Shown: piece by piece, positions 11,151 through 21,368 of the stretch
How positions within the stretch are numbered: position 1 is the first letter of the stretch
Layout: each line of letters opens with the position of its first letter
Source: Phoronis australis
Lineage: Eukaryota > Phoronida > Phoronidae
DNA: 29,638 bases
NCBI GenBank assembly: GCA_002633005.1
Contig: NMRA01000135.1
Span: 336,085 to 365,722, forward strand
Direction of reading: 5' to 3'
Notes under the pieces: generated by a model
Told to the model about the DNA's origin: nothing
Databases searched by the model: none
What the model saw: the letters and a program-made list of their open reading frames with translations, nothing else
Position numbers and translations under genes: made by a program

Positions 11151-11400
11151 GAAATGAGCAAAAAGGTCCCCATTAGAGAAACAAAAACTCTCCATGATAG
11201 CAAGTAGCAGCGTATATTAATGAGAAACAAAAACATCGAAAAAAGTAGAAAATGAGACGAAAGTCCACTAAAAAGGCAGAAACTACCAAAATTCAACGAA
11301 TGTACAATTCATAGCTCTTAACGTACCCCGTGAATTTCAGTAAAAGGTGACATTCTCGAAATCTTGAGCTTCCCATTTTTTAGCCTGGGTGCGCGCGTGT
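11151..11400 (+). repeat. Dispersed ~200-bp repeat, copy D, head to tail with copy C
   Basis: It begins GAAATGAGCAAAAAGGTCC, has the ATGAGACGAAAGTCCAC, GGCAGAAACTAC and GTACAATTCATAGCTCT blocks, and ends AGCCTGGGTGCGCGCGTGT. An internal partial duplication (GAGAAACAAAAACTCTCC near 11175 and GAGAAACAAAAACATCG near 11221) makes it longer than copy C. The C-D tandem could come from unequal exchange or adjacent insertion. Confidence 0.7.
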
Positions 11401-11689
11401 GACGTCCGATTTCTTCCAGTTATCATAAACTCCAGTGCTCAGTGTAGTGGGTCGTAGGCTCACGTAGGCGAAGCCAACTACCTTTTGGCATTTGAACGTA
11501 GCGCCTACGCACCGTAAGTTTCGTTCAGTGTTCAAGGTGATACGGTGGGCTTTGGGAGCCTACTCATCTCTAATTTTACCACTACAGCACTGTAAAATTC
11601 TAAAGCTCAAGCACGTCCAATGGCAACGTAACATTGCGACCGTGGAGACGGGCCGTTTCATAAGACTATTGTGTAAGATTTGATCAAAT

Positions 11690-11850
11690 TACACTGGCAT
11701 ATCTAGGATGTCGTAAGCGGGGGGGGGGGGGCANGAAAAAATCCACGTTGAACCTGAAAACCGCTCATGAACCGGACTGCGACGGCGTTTTTTTATTTTT
11801 TCGATCATGTACGTAAGGGGGGAAACCGGGGGCAGCAATATAACTCATAG
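11690..11850 (+). repeat. Decayed G-run transposon fragment
   Basis: CACTGGCATATCTAGGATGTC followed by a long G-run (about 11719-11731, with an N just after) resembles AGTGGCGGATCTAGGATACC at about 688-707 and its GGGGGGC run. A second G-rich patch (AGGGGGGAAACCGGGGGC) lies near 11817-11834. The boundaries are not clear, and the G-runs may be assembly-sensitive. Confidence 0.4.
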
Positions 11851-11951
11851 AACAGGAACTCGGGTCCATATTATTCTGAATGTGCCAGTCTTAATACTCG
11901 CGCTTACAGTTATGTATGTAAGACGATATCTTGCAGAGCCACACGAAGCGT

Positions 11952-12363
11952 AAAGATAAACATTTCGCCCTGTTAAACTGGCTAAGAACGAAAACTGAAT
12001 TGAACCTTGCACTCTCATAAATCGATTTCAACATATTCCTTTCTGTGATAGGAATCTATTTGCGTTACCAACAAGAACATCGAAAACATTAGCGATCCAA
12101 CGTGAGACGTCGCTTCATACTTGATAGCAGTTTGCCAACCCCTGAAATGATGTAAGTTCGAAAACAGCGCATGTAGGCATTGCCGCCGCGATTGACTTGA
12201 ATTCAATAGCGGATTTAGAGGGGGCCATTTGACAGTTCGGGGTGCGAATGTCTGACGGGCAACATCCTGGCTAATACTCTGCCCTGTGGCCCCCCTAACT
12301 CAAAATCCTGGATCCGCCCCTGGAATTGCCAGTTGATTTGGCAACAACTCAAGATCGGATGAA
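11952..12363 (+). repeat. Second dispersed repeat family, copy 2, split by a small transposon
   Basis: The left arm (11952-12203) matches 14727-14950: CATTTCGCCCTGTTAAACTG, CACTCTCATAAATCG, ATATTCCTTTCTGTGATAGG and GTTTGCCAACCCC. The right arm (12324-12363: AATTGCCAGTTGATTTGGC, then CAACTCAAGATCGGATGAA) matches the end of copy 1 at 6238-6283. The two arms are separated by the element at 12204-12323. Confidence 0.55.
12204..12323 (+). mobile_element. Small inverted-repeat element (MITE-like), copy 2, with AATT target duplication
   Basis: A 120-bp insertion flanked by AATT on both sides (12200-12203 and 12324-12327). The left end reads CAATAGCGGATTTAGAGGGG. The right end read on the other strand is CCAGGGGCGGATCCAGGATT, so the termini are imperfect inverted repeats. 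The interior shares AGTTCGGGG, AATGTCTGACGGGCAA and TGGCTAATA with copy 1 at 1368-1535. There is no coding capacity. The autonomous partner is not in the window. Confidence 0.65.
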
Positions 12364-12375
12364 CGCTTCAGTTTA

Positions 12376-13440
12376 GAATTCAATGTTGGTAGCTAAACAA
12401 CATTGAAATTGTCCTTCAAATAATTTAAAATTAGAATACTAAACTATGTTTCAGTGATTTCAACTAAAAAACGCCCCGACACCGGTGAAACAGAATTAGG
12501 ACTTACTAAAAGATACGTTCCCTAGACGCAAGGGTTTCACAACTAAAGCCCAGATGATCACATGCTTTGTCCATTAAGCATGGCTAAACCTCGTGAAGTT
12601 TTGCGTTTTCATTTCGTGATGTTCTTGCGTCTACGGAACAAAAACAGCCCAGATAAACATATCCCCACTGACGAATCACAAAGTGAACCCTGTTATTTAA
12701 CCTAGCGATCTTTCCCTAAGTCCTTGGACTGCTAGGGCTTTAATAGAGCATTGTTTTATTTCAAATGTTAAAAGCGCTGTAAACCAAGCTCTAGCGTCAA
12801 AATCGACTGGCGTATTAAACAGGACTTGGAATGACCAATGAAAAAAAAGGAGGACAATTTTCCAGGTGATGTATCGTTCCAGAAACAACTAGGCTTGTGT
12901 AGCAGAAATATTTGTGTTGTAAAATTTAACTGAAATAAACGTTTTTACAAAAATAAAGTGAAAATAATGATAAAAAGGAGACGAAAAAAGAGGACACTGG
13001 AAATCAAATAAGAGGAAATCGAAACCAAAAAAGAGGAAATCCTCTTAAAAGAGGAAAGTTCAAAGCCCTGAATTTAAATTTGCTCTTCCAACGAAGTGTC
13101 ATGTTATCAATAACTTGACGAACTGAAATTGGTCACAAGACCTCCATGATGGTCACACCGTTTGGGAGACGGGAACTACCCCCAGTGACAAACAAATTTC
13201 CCGAGCCTTCTCCGAAGCAATAATCACCAGATGTCAGTTTTTCTCAAACACAGAAATCATTTCTAATATGATTCATGAACAAGACTAAGACAAATTTTAT
13301 CAGATGTTTTCAACAGAAGGCGCAGGTTCATTGGCGCTTTAGTGATTCGGTCGAGTTTCAATGCCTGCTTGCAGAATTTAGTATCCTTTTAAAGCATCTT
13401 CTTGTGTGCATAGCACAAACTATACAGGAATAAAAAAATA
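12376..13440. other. Gene-free stretch with an A/G-rich patch
   Basis: No credible open frame. A purine-rich patch at about 12940-13070 repeats AAGAGGAAATC several times and includes the near-perfect hairpin AAGAGGAAATCCTCTT. The remainder is unremarkable. Confidence 0.45.
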
Positions 13441-13457
13441 GCTACAGTTAACAACTA

Positions 13458-13463
13458 TTTATT
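13458..13463 (-). terminator. Candidate poly(A) signal for the cornichon transcript
   Basis: TTTATT here is AATAAA on the minus strand. About 20-50 nt downstream on that strand lie U-rich and GU-rich sequences (a T-run, then GTTTGTGCTATGC), as expected of a cleavage site. It is the most convincing signal below the cornichon stop codon. A weaker ATTAAA lies at 16207-16212 and would give a much shorter 3'UTR. Inference only. Confidence 0.35.
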
Positions 13464-13905
13464 CATCTGCCGACTTCAAGTTTCTCCAAATGCAGCACAT
13501 AAGCGATATAGCATAGCAAAATGGTATATTGGAAGGATTGATTTCACACTGCATACTAGCACTGGCTTCTGGGAGAACAAACTACAAAACGTATAAACCC
13601 ATATTAAGCACCTCAACACGACGGTCTGCGCTATCAGTATATCTACACATTTATCAGAGAGTCAAAATGTCACACCATCTATTAACTAGAAGCCAAAATA
13701 TGACTATGTACATACCAAATAAATTAGTCTTTAAGACATTCACTCCACATTAGAGATCAAAGACTTAAGCGGTTGTAACCCTGCATTCTGTCCAAGATGC
13801 CAACTTTGATTTAAGGTACTCACTCTATAGAACTAGTCTCAACTTGTTCCTTACAAGTAATTTCTGGGTTTGCAAAGAACTGACAGTTCACTATTCCTCG
13901 AAACT

Positions 13906-13957
13906 GCTCTGAGCATCAAGTGACATACTACGCTCTGAGCATCAAATGACATGCCAC
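13906..13957. repeat. Tandem duplication, 26 bp x 2
   Basis: The unit starting GCTCTGAGCATCAAGTGACA (13906-13931) is repeated at 13932-13957 with a few substitutions. Confidence 0.8.
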
Positions 13958-14654
13958 GACGCGACAACGTAGAGCCGGATCTCGAGCAGTGACAAGGTGT
14001 TTGTTCCTTCAAAGCCACAAAATCCCCTCCAACTTGACTATGGAACAATTTGAGACCAATTCCGTATCTGTAAATCGTCTAAATCAAAACTTCGTTTTAG
14101 ATGGAAGACAGGTTTCTGGTCACTTCATAAGCCAATAACCTAAATTTCCGCCTGTGACCCACAATACCTTAAGTATGATTATGCCTCAACATATATATTG
14201 CGTACAACCTGTATATAAGAAACCAATGCCAACCAATGAGGGATTGTTGCAAAGCATTTTGTGTAATGATTGGTCACAGTGACTTAGCAACCTTAGGACT
14301 TACCAGGGAGCCAGGTGTGTCCTGTGTAAGGCTTGTACCTGGCGAGTTTGGCAAGAACACACAAGATCACACACGTGCAAAGCAATATCTCTCAAGGGGC
14401 GAACTCACGACGCTGCTACACATTAGGAAAATGTCTGACATTGCACGTGACTGTACATTTATGACGGAAAGTTGAATTTTGGAAAAAGTGTAACTTAATC
14501 TCACTATTTCCATGGTATAAACCAAGATTTCTCACAGGAAGACTCGTGTGAGCGACTATTGTTACTGATCGCACCTTAGAATGTGGAGGTACCCTTCTTT
14601 CACAGTGGTTGGTATAAGGAAACACTTCTGACCTCATAAATTCCTTGACAAGTT

Positions 14655-14716
14655 TCCACACATACCGTCTGCCCCACAATGTTTACCCACACGTACTGTC
14701 TGCCCCACAATGTTTA
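14655..14716. repeat. Tandem duplication, 31 bp x 2
   Basis: Two units containing GTCTGCCCCACAATGTTTA occur at 14655-14685 and 14686-14716, differing at about three positions. The next six bases start a third, incomplete unit. The high similarity points to a recent slippage or duplication. Confidence 0.85.
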
Positions 14717-14726
14717 CCCACATTAT

Positions 14727-14950
14727 AAAGTTAAATCTGCATTTCGTCCTGTTTAGCTGGCTAAAAAATGAAAATCGAATTAGGCCTTTTCACACTCATA
14801 GATTGGTCTCATAATATTCCTTACCGTGATAGGAGAGCGATCCAAGAAAACACTTCAGGATTTATTGCGGTTAGCCAACCCCAAAACCCGAATCTGTACG
14901 ATTTTGAATTCAAAAATGGAGCACATATGCATCGCCTGTGACTTGAGTTG
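14727..14950 (+). repeat. Second dispersed repeat family, copy 3
   Basis: It is collinear with copy 2: ATTTCGTCCTGTTTAGCTGG, CACACTCATAGATTGG, AATATTCCTTACCGTGATAG, GTTAGCCAACCCC and a final GACTTGAGTTGG. No element is inserted at the position occupied in copy 2. Confidence 0.55.
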
Positions 14951-16569
14951 GTAATGGAAATGGAATCCTATCACAATACGGAATACTAGGAGACTGATTT
15001 ATGAAGGTAAAAGGCATAATTTGATTTTGTGTTTTAGCCAACTAAACACTGCTAAACAAAGCTTTAATTGTAACTATTTCTAACCCTGAACATCAGGCAA
15101 AGAGAAACAAACTCTTAGCATGGGCTGCACCCTTACCATAAAATCAGACTCCATTCACACACAGGCACTTTTACCACAAACAATTTTTGAGCAAGTGACT
15201 GAACTGCATGACGCAGTTTCTACAAGTCATAATTGTGCGTGAATCACATCACATCATAGATACTCTCTGGTCTTGGGATTACAACCAAGCATAAAATTAA
15301 TACTAATTGAAAATCACCCACGATGCACACCTACAAGTTAAATAAATAACTGAGGTCTGTTATTTCAGTATAAACTAATCAAGAACCACTGGTGTCAAAA
15401 TAAATCAATCTTACACACTACAAGGTAGTGGCCTGAGCCAACCAGTCGACACAATATTTGTTCGCAGTAAGGTTGCACAGCATGTTGTAATAGTTTAGCT
15501 ACCGCGATAAACTTTTATGGCGCGCGGTAATAGTTTTGAAGAGGGTGGTAGATGCCCTGTTATGTTCTATGGCTCATAGTAAGAGTTTGTTTCCCCCAAC
15601 TGAACACAAAAATGTAACACTAACACCACATGACATCTTGTCAAAACACTGCAGTAATGGCCTATTCAACATTATCTCCCCTGTTCCTTAGTGTTTGCAT
15701 TTTTGTGAAACTACTCGTCAATACAACATTACAGTACTGTAAAACTCACATGAGTCGAATACAACTAAATCAAGAGATTTCATCCAAGTAAGGCGAAATC
15801 TTACTTCACAGAACCACAGAGTGAACAACTTTATGGTGGAACATATGCGGAGTTAAGCAAAAATCCAACTCCAAATCTGACTGAGGCAAGCTTTACTGTA
15901 TTATATTATACAAGTATCCGAGATGAACAATAAACACAAAACATACGAACAAAAATTTAAATTGTGCAATGAAGAACTTTCATATTTTGAATCCCGAAGA
16001 ATTTCCTTTTAACTCAGCTCAGACTTGACCTTGTTATTTTCTGCTATTTACTCCTGACACAAAGAGTAAACAGCATACTGTAGGTTGACTTTGAAAAATA
16101 ATTCACCAACATTACACAAGTGAAACGCCTTCATCCCAAGAAAACATTTACAAAACTTTACAAGAGTTCATTCATAACAATCACTTTGACAACTAAATGA
16201 CAAATTTTTAATCAATCAGTCCAATATCCCCTTGTGGTTCATTCTCAACCACAAACTGAACAGAACCAAGCATCAAAGCTATGATGTATTATGAATGAAA
16301 ACATTACCACCTTTGGAACAGGTCTAACAATACTGCGAATCTGCAAAAACTAGCCCAAGTCAACTACTCCAATTCCATTCCTATAAACGTGTACCAATAT
16401 TCTGTTTTTAACAAAATTGCTAAAACTCCATGCTTCATTCTGTACAAAGTAATTCCATCAGTCCACAATATCTTCGAGATGAGGAATCGTCAAACGCAAT
16501 CTCCACTACAGTTTTCTCACTCAAAGATGTCGTCACATGATGATGAACAATGATAACTTGAGCTTGTCT

Positions 16570-16603
16570 TTACGTTGAAGCTGACACCAGAACATAGATC
16601 ATA
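16570..16603 (-). CDS. CNIH: Cornichon exon 5 (terminal)
   Basis: 34 nt after the acceptor TTTTTAG complete Ser136 and encode [10 protein letters not shown] and TAA. The exon is far too short to appear as an open frame by itself. The match to the usual MIYVLVSS ending and the correct phase support it. Confidence 0.9.
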
Positions 16604-19600
16604 CTAAAAAGATAGCAACGTAATGAGCCATAAAAAACAATCAGCTTTTGTAATAGCTATAAATATTTAACTATGTAGGTAAACATGAAATATATGATGT
16701 AGGCAATTAAGTAATGAGATAGGTGTGTGACTGATTTCTCGACATCTTTATAATGCTGCTTATGTTAAGGAAGTGTTTAGTATTACACAATTTACAAAAC
16801 TTGTCAGACAGATTAAAAACAGTGAGCTAAATTCAGACATGATCCTCTAAAGAGTTTTCAAGTGCAAAAAGTACTGTCTTTTAAAAGGTTTCTATTGAAA
16901 TTTTAATTTCATGGCTCATGAAAACTCTTCTATTTTATCAGTCAATTTAAATTTAGTCCTGCAAGAAAATTGGAATCGAGACATTATCAACATATTTAAC
17001 ACACAATAATATACAAAATTCTAGTTAAATTCAAATGATGTCTTTGCTTATTAAAAAACCCAATGCACCCCAACACCATGCCGATGGTGAGACCAATGGC
17101 TTCACTTGACGCCACCTGTGAGTTAGACAGTACCTGTACAAATAGTAGAAAAACGAGAGCAGATAGAAGGCTAGTTTGATCCATCCCTCCCTCTGAGCGC
17201 GGCTCAGTTCATCAGCGTTCATGATGGACGTGGGGTCATACAGACCAGGACCGCTCATAACAGGACGGTGCAGGTATCTGTAATGAATACCACTGAATCT
17301 TCACTGAGATTGGACACACACACACAATACCTGATCGCAGATGTTGTTAATGTACACATCTGTCAATTTACAATGTCAAAAACACTACCTGTCAACATTT
17401 TATCTCTAGAAAACTCATCTGTCAATTTGCAATGTCAAAAACACTACCTCTTAACGTTTTATGTCTAGAAAACTAGTTTCAGCCTCTACTTTGATTAGAT
17501 TAGACGTAATTTCTGTGCTCAGTAAAGACCAGCAAATGGAAAAGGTTATAGAAGTCATTTTCTGATATTATAGCTGCAACATAAAAGCATATGTCTTGTT
17601 ACCAGGTAGTGACAAAGAGATTGGTGGGCAGTGCTCTATGCTCTTGCACAGGGATTTAATGAAGTGAGATCTTCCATCGTTTTTACAAATTCTCATTACG
17701 CCGTCAAATTACCACTGTTGTACGGTGAGACAAAAAAATTTGGCTCATATTGCACACCAGAATTGGGTCAAGCGAAAGACACAATATGCCAGACAGATGA
17801 AATTTATCTTTTTTTTGTAAAAGATAAGCAATACCAAATGAAATACTCTCATTTTCGTGCTCTATAGCACAGCTAGCACCTTATAATGTTTTGAGAGACT
17901 GTGGGCGTTTATGACGATGTTTGACTTGAAATTGATAGAAGTCAATATTGCCCATTGTTTTTATCTGAATTTGATGAGATTTTAGCATTGATGGTTTAAT
18001 CAGTGCTCTCAGGATGTGAAAATGTAAGACTGTTTGATCACTTTATAGAACTTTTGAAGGATTAACTCTTCAATACTATAATGAAATCATACAGCCTACG
18101 AGTCAAATTAAAACTTTTAGGTAACTGCAGCGGAAATGACCTTCACGTGTTGAAAATATCACCTTTACTTGCACTGTTTTTCTCAATTTTCTTGTCTTGT
18201 TCACTAGCAATCGTTTGCCAGAAACCTTTATAAAATGTCTTAGAAATAAACACAAACCAAAAACATTGTGACAACAATCTAATAAAAGTCCAGCAAATCC
18301 AGGGCCCTTGATAACTCAATTTTGGGCCGAAATATAGAATATCAGCCTCATTATATCTGAAACTCCTCTCTAACGATAAAAAATTCCTTCAGGTTATAAT
18401 CAGTTAAAATGTTTTCAGAAAACTGCGGAAGTCAACACTTCTCAGCCACATGTTGCAGCCTAAATGCAGAGAACAAGAGATGGATTGTTCCATTGCAAGT
18501 GCAGGGAAGATTACACAGTATTGAGCAAGAAAGCCAGTCACAGGAGTCCTGGGTTTACTACTACTTGACACCCCAACTACTTAGACTGGTCCATGTAAAT
18601 CCACAACGTGTACTCCAAAAGGTATACTCCAAGCAATATATTACAACACTTTGAAACTAATACAGACTTCAGTTTTGGCTACATTAGACAGCTACCAGGA
18701 CTGGAAAGGGGGAGACTGGTGGTGACCAAGAGGGTGAAATAGTTGGCGACAAGGGGAATTCTCCCCTCGGTGAAAAATAAACTTATCAGAGGGCATAAGC
18801 AATGTTCTCTTAAGGTCTGCATGCAACACAACGCTAAACAATGTTCACATGAGTTTTACCCACCTGTTCACATGATATGCTATCAATGGCACATTGAGCA
18901 AGAAGGAGCCAAACTGAGCAGAGAAGAGGAAGAGTACGTTGAAGAACAGGTGAATGCCATACTCCGGCAGCACAAGCTGAAATCACAGGCATATGTCAAT
19001 TGTCTGGAGAGGGTAATTTTATATTTTTTTCTATTAAAGGGACTGCAGTTTCATCACAGCAGGACCAACAAGCCCAAATACCTTATGTTTAGTGAGTATC
19101 ACTTTATGCACGAAGGACGTATTACAGCCATACAAAGATGAAAAATGACACGTTTCCCACAGACTGAGAATATACAATCAGTGAACATGATATGTATGTA
19201 AGGACATTATTTTTACAAGAGAACACAAATGAAAATACTTATCACGGTTTACCGTGGACAAAAATGTAAACAAGGGGCATATTGTGAGTCATGATCTTGC
19301 GTAGTTAATCTGTTCCTTTACATGATAATTTAAATTTACAAAAACAACAAAAGTTACATTACTTTCATTTGCTGAATATGTCACTATCATTTTTAACTGC
19401 TAAATAATAAAGCTGCACCACTTTGGAGAACAATTTCAAAGCAAAAAATGGACTTTTTAAACATGGCTCAAGATTCCAAACACAGCTCTGTAGTGCGTGA
19501 ACTTGGAATCTTGCTTAATCTCAAGATCGCGTATGCTTGAACTTGGAATACATGAGGAAACTTGACAAGTTCACAAATAATCACTTTCGTGATGATAAAA

Positions 19601-20572
19601 ATTTGCATTGCACTAAATCGAATAACATGTTGATAAAATAACGGAAATTTTAATCAACCCTTTTACAACTATTAGCGATCTTATTCACCAAAGAATAGTT
19701 GATTAAACACTGTATATTCTTTGACTCAAGTTACCCTAAAGGAGAAAATGGGTGCTCATGAGGCCAATAATTACAAAATTTCTTTACCCTGAGCAAAAAA
19801 ATTCACCTGATTGCACAAATGAGAGATTAAGCAAGATTCCAAGTTCACGCATAGCAGCTCCGAGCTGGCTCAGTTTTTTTCCAAACACGGTGCAAAACAT
19901 TTCCAACAGTGTGAAGAACCATGTCTGAACATGTGTAGGGAGAACACTACTTATGCAAGCTGCATTGACGGACAGCCATTCATTAGCGAGTCTTACTGGG
20001 TTCAAACTGTTACACTGGTCTATGGGGTTCTTGTAGTCCGTCTTCAACTCATCAAATGCAATGATCTGAAATGCAACAAAATGATATTTAGTGCTCTCAA
20101 CAACTGAAAACCCAAAGGAGTCATAACGACACGAACGCTAAAGCACACAGTGTTCTTAATAAAATGCAAAAGCATATCAGTTGCACAATCTTAAATGCAA
20201 ACTTACCTGCCTTGTTACCAAGGACTCATCTAGAATTTGAAAAAAGAGTCCACAAATTTGCAACATTGACACTCGTCATGTGCGAAATTCTATATATCAC
20301 CCTGACGTCACAGGAAAAGGAGGTGTAGTCAAGAACAGAGCAGAGCTGATTGCCACATGAACTGTACCGGCAGGCGGTGCATTGACAGTGCCGTCGTCGC
20401 AAACTCAACTGACCAAGACTCGTGGCAATGGCTTTTAAAATAAGTATGCGAGCTTAAAACACTATTTTATGACATAAATGAAACTACGTACGTGATATAT
20501 TGCGAAAAATATTAAAATCGCTGTCAAAATCAAAGCTAAAATGTAGCAAAACGCAGCAAACGTAAATGCCAT
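16570..20572 (-). CDS. CNIH: Cornichon family ER cargo receptor (CNIH1 type), 5 exons, complete
   Basis: Cornichons are small ER and Golgi membrane proteins that select cargo such as TGF-alpha-like growth factors and AMPA receptors for COPII export. Five exons join to 146 codons plus stop: 20572-20492, 20065-19997, 18976-18864, 17277-17134 and 16603-16570. All four introns are GT/AG and all phases agree. The start [14 protein letters not shown] opens the first membrane helix. The hallmark [20 protein letters not shown] is in exon 2. [12 protein letters not shown] (residues 92-103) and MNAD are in exon 4, and the last helix (residues about 120-143) ends [10 protein letters not shown]. The length and the [14 protein letters not shown] motif fit CNIH1-3/Drosophila cni, not CNIH4. 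Oddity: the middle of exon 3 reads [11 protein letters not shown], where family members usually have a GEW- or AEW-type sequence. It lies divergent to the selenoprotein gene. Confidence 0.93.
17134..17277 (-). CDS. CNIH: Cornichon exon 4
   Basis: 144 nt complete Arg88 and run to Tyr135 plus two bases of Ser136: [24 protein letters not shown], then [19 protein letters not shown]. The acceptor is ATTACAG and the donor TACAG before GTACTG. Confidence 0.95.
17357..17474. repeat. Tandem duplication, 59 bp x 2, in cornichon intron 3
   Basis: The units at 17357-17415 and 17416-17474 share CATCTGTCAATTT, CAATGTCAAAAACACTACCT and TCTAGAAAACT, with about six differences. No known function. Confidence 0.85.
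18864..18976 (-). CDS. CNIH: Cornichon exon 3
   Basis: 113 nt encode residues 51-87 plus two bases of Arg88: [18 protein letters not shown], then [12 protein letters not shown] and LIAYHVN. The acceptor is GTGATTTCAG and the donor AACAG before GTGGGT. LVLPEY and PLIAYH are family landmarks. The plus strand over the same bases carries a longer, lysine- and glutamate-rich open frame, which is the antisense image of this hydrophobic exon. Confidence 0.9.
19494..19851. repeat. Perfect 29-bp inverted repeat in cornichon intron 2
   Basis: The 29 bp at 19494-19522 (starting TGCGTGAACTTGGAATCTTG) are exactly repeated in inverted orientation at 19823-19851, with about 300 bp between the arms. The bases just outside the arms are also partly alike (CTGTAG against CTGCTA). 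The intron transcript could form a long-range stem. It may be a foldback element or a local inverted duplication. Confidence 0.85.
19997..20065 (-). CDS. CNIH: Cornichon exon 2
   Basis: 69 nt encode residues 28-50, containing [14 protein letters not shown] and IDQCNSLNP, near-invariant in the family. The acceptor is GCATTTCAG and the donor CCA before GTAAGA. Both junctions are phase 0. A longer open frame (19784-20047) reads on through the donor into the intron and is not coding beyond 19997. Confidence 0.95.
20492..20572 (-). CDS. CNIH: Cornichon exon 1
   Basis: It encodes residues 1-27, from [10 protein letters not shown] to IFFAIYH, the first membrane segment. It ends CAC before the donor GTACGTAG, phase 0. 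The ATG is preceded by CGTAACG, and no upstream in-frame extension looks coding. Confidence 0.93.
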
Positions 20573-21271
20573 CGTTACGATTTGGAGTTCGATTTGGGAT
20601 CGGTCAACGACGTGTGGCGATACAATGATTTTATTGTCTATTAGTTTGAAAGAGATCTCGTTCGTGAAACGTAAAAAAATACACAGATCTATTCAGTAAT
20701 CTATACAGAAGTGTTCGAATCAACAGTTGATATTTTTTTGCAAAAAGCACGTTGTACTTTTCATAGCCTTTTTAAATACGTTAAAACCTGTGTGCACGTG
20801 TAATGTTAAAGTTACTTACTACAATTAGTCTTCTGCACAAAACAGAACTGGATTCGTGCTCCGACGTAAGACTTTGAACAGAAATCTGTGGAAGCATTCC
20901 GTTTACTTCATAATAACGAACCACTGAAATACGGAAAAATCACGATCTCAAGTTTGGAGAGCAATTCATTAGCAGAATTTCTCTTAACTCTTGGCCATTT
21001 GAGAATTTCCCCATACTCCCCATAGCAATGAGTAGGCCGAAGTAGGGGATTAAAACCGATTAAACACAATATGACATGTCATATGTGGACGAAAAATTTG
21101 ATCTCACAATTTCAACTTTTGGGTAGAAGTCTCTGCCCAGTCTGGGAGATCGTTTGCGGAGTGTTTGATGTAAAATCTCAAGAGAACTTGTCCATTTTTT
21201 AATTCCACTTGTTTAATTATTTATTTTTCAGATTCCAACACAACATGTAGACAAACTGCTTTCAATCTAAT
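20573..21271. promoter_or_regulatory. Shared upstream region between cornichon and SelL
   Basis: 699 bp separate the two start codons of divergently transcribed genes, so both 5'UTRs and promoters should lie here. It contains a CACGTG E-box-like hexamer near 20796 and CpG-containing sequence close to the cornichon start (CAACGACGTGTGGCG). I see no convincing TATA box for either gene. A bidirectional promoter is inference from the layout. Confidence 0.45.
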
Positions 21272-21368
21272 ATGTCATTTCCAAGCAAGGAAAACGTGTT
21301 GGTTGCCTTGACTGAATTACACTCTGAGACGCTCCGCATTTTGACAACAGCTAAGAGTTTGTCAAAAG
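21272..21368 (+). CDS. SELENOL: SelL exon 1
   Basis: It encodes residues 1-32 plus one base, MSFPSKENVLVALTELHSET and onward. The donor is AAAAG before GTGAAT, phase 1. No other ATG lies immediately upstream in frame. Confidence 0.75.

Larger units (their letters stand above)
13464..16569 (-). other. Probable long 3'UTR of cornichon
   Basis: About 3.1 kb with no credible coding frame between the cornichon stop codon and the AATAAA at 13458-13463. The plus strand here is visibly richer in A and C than in T and G, a lasting skew consistent with a transcribed minus-strand UTR. It contains two local tandem duplications (13906-13957 and 14655-14716) and a repeat copy at 14727-14950. It could equally be plain intergenic DNA. 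Confidence 0.3.

Noticed and set aside
17031-17258. 75-residue minus-strand frame starting MSGPGLYDP as a small separate gene
   Set aside because: It is exon 4 of cornichon plus read-through of the donor at 17133. The true coding sequence begins upstream at 20572.
18743-19141. 132-residue plus-strand frame with an acidic/basic helix-like segment
   Set aside because: It is the antisense shadow of cornichon exon 3 (18976-18864), which has correct splice sites, phases and family motifs on the minus strand.
19784-20047. 87-residue minus-strand frame beginning [17 protein letters not shown]
   Set aside because: Only the first part is exon 2 of cornichon. After 19997 it reads through a GTAAGA donor into the intron, and its start Met replaces the true upstream exon 1.
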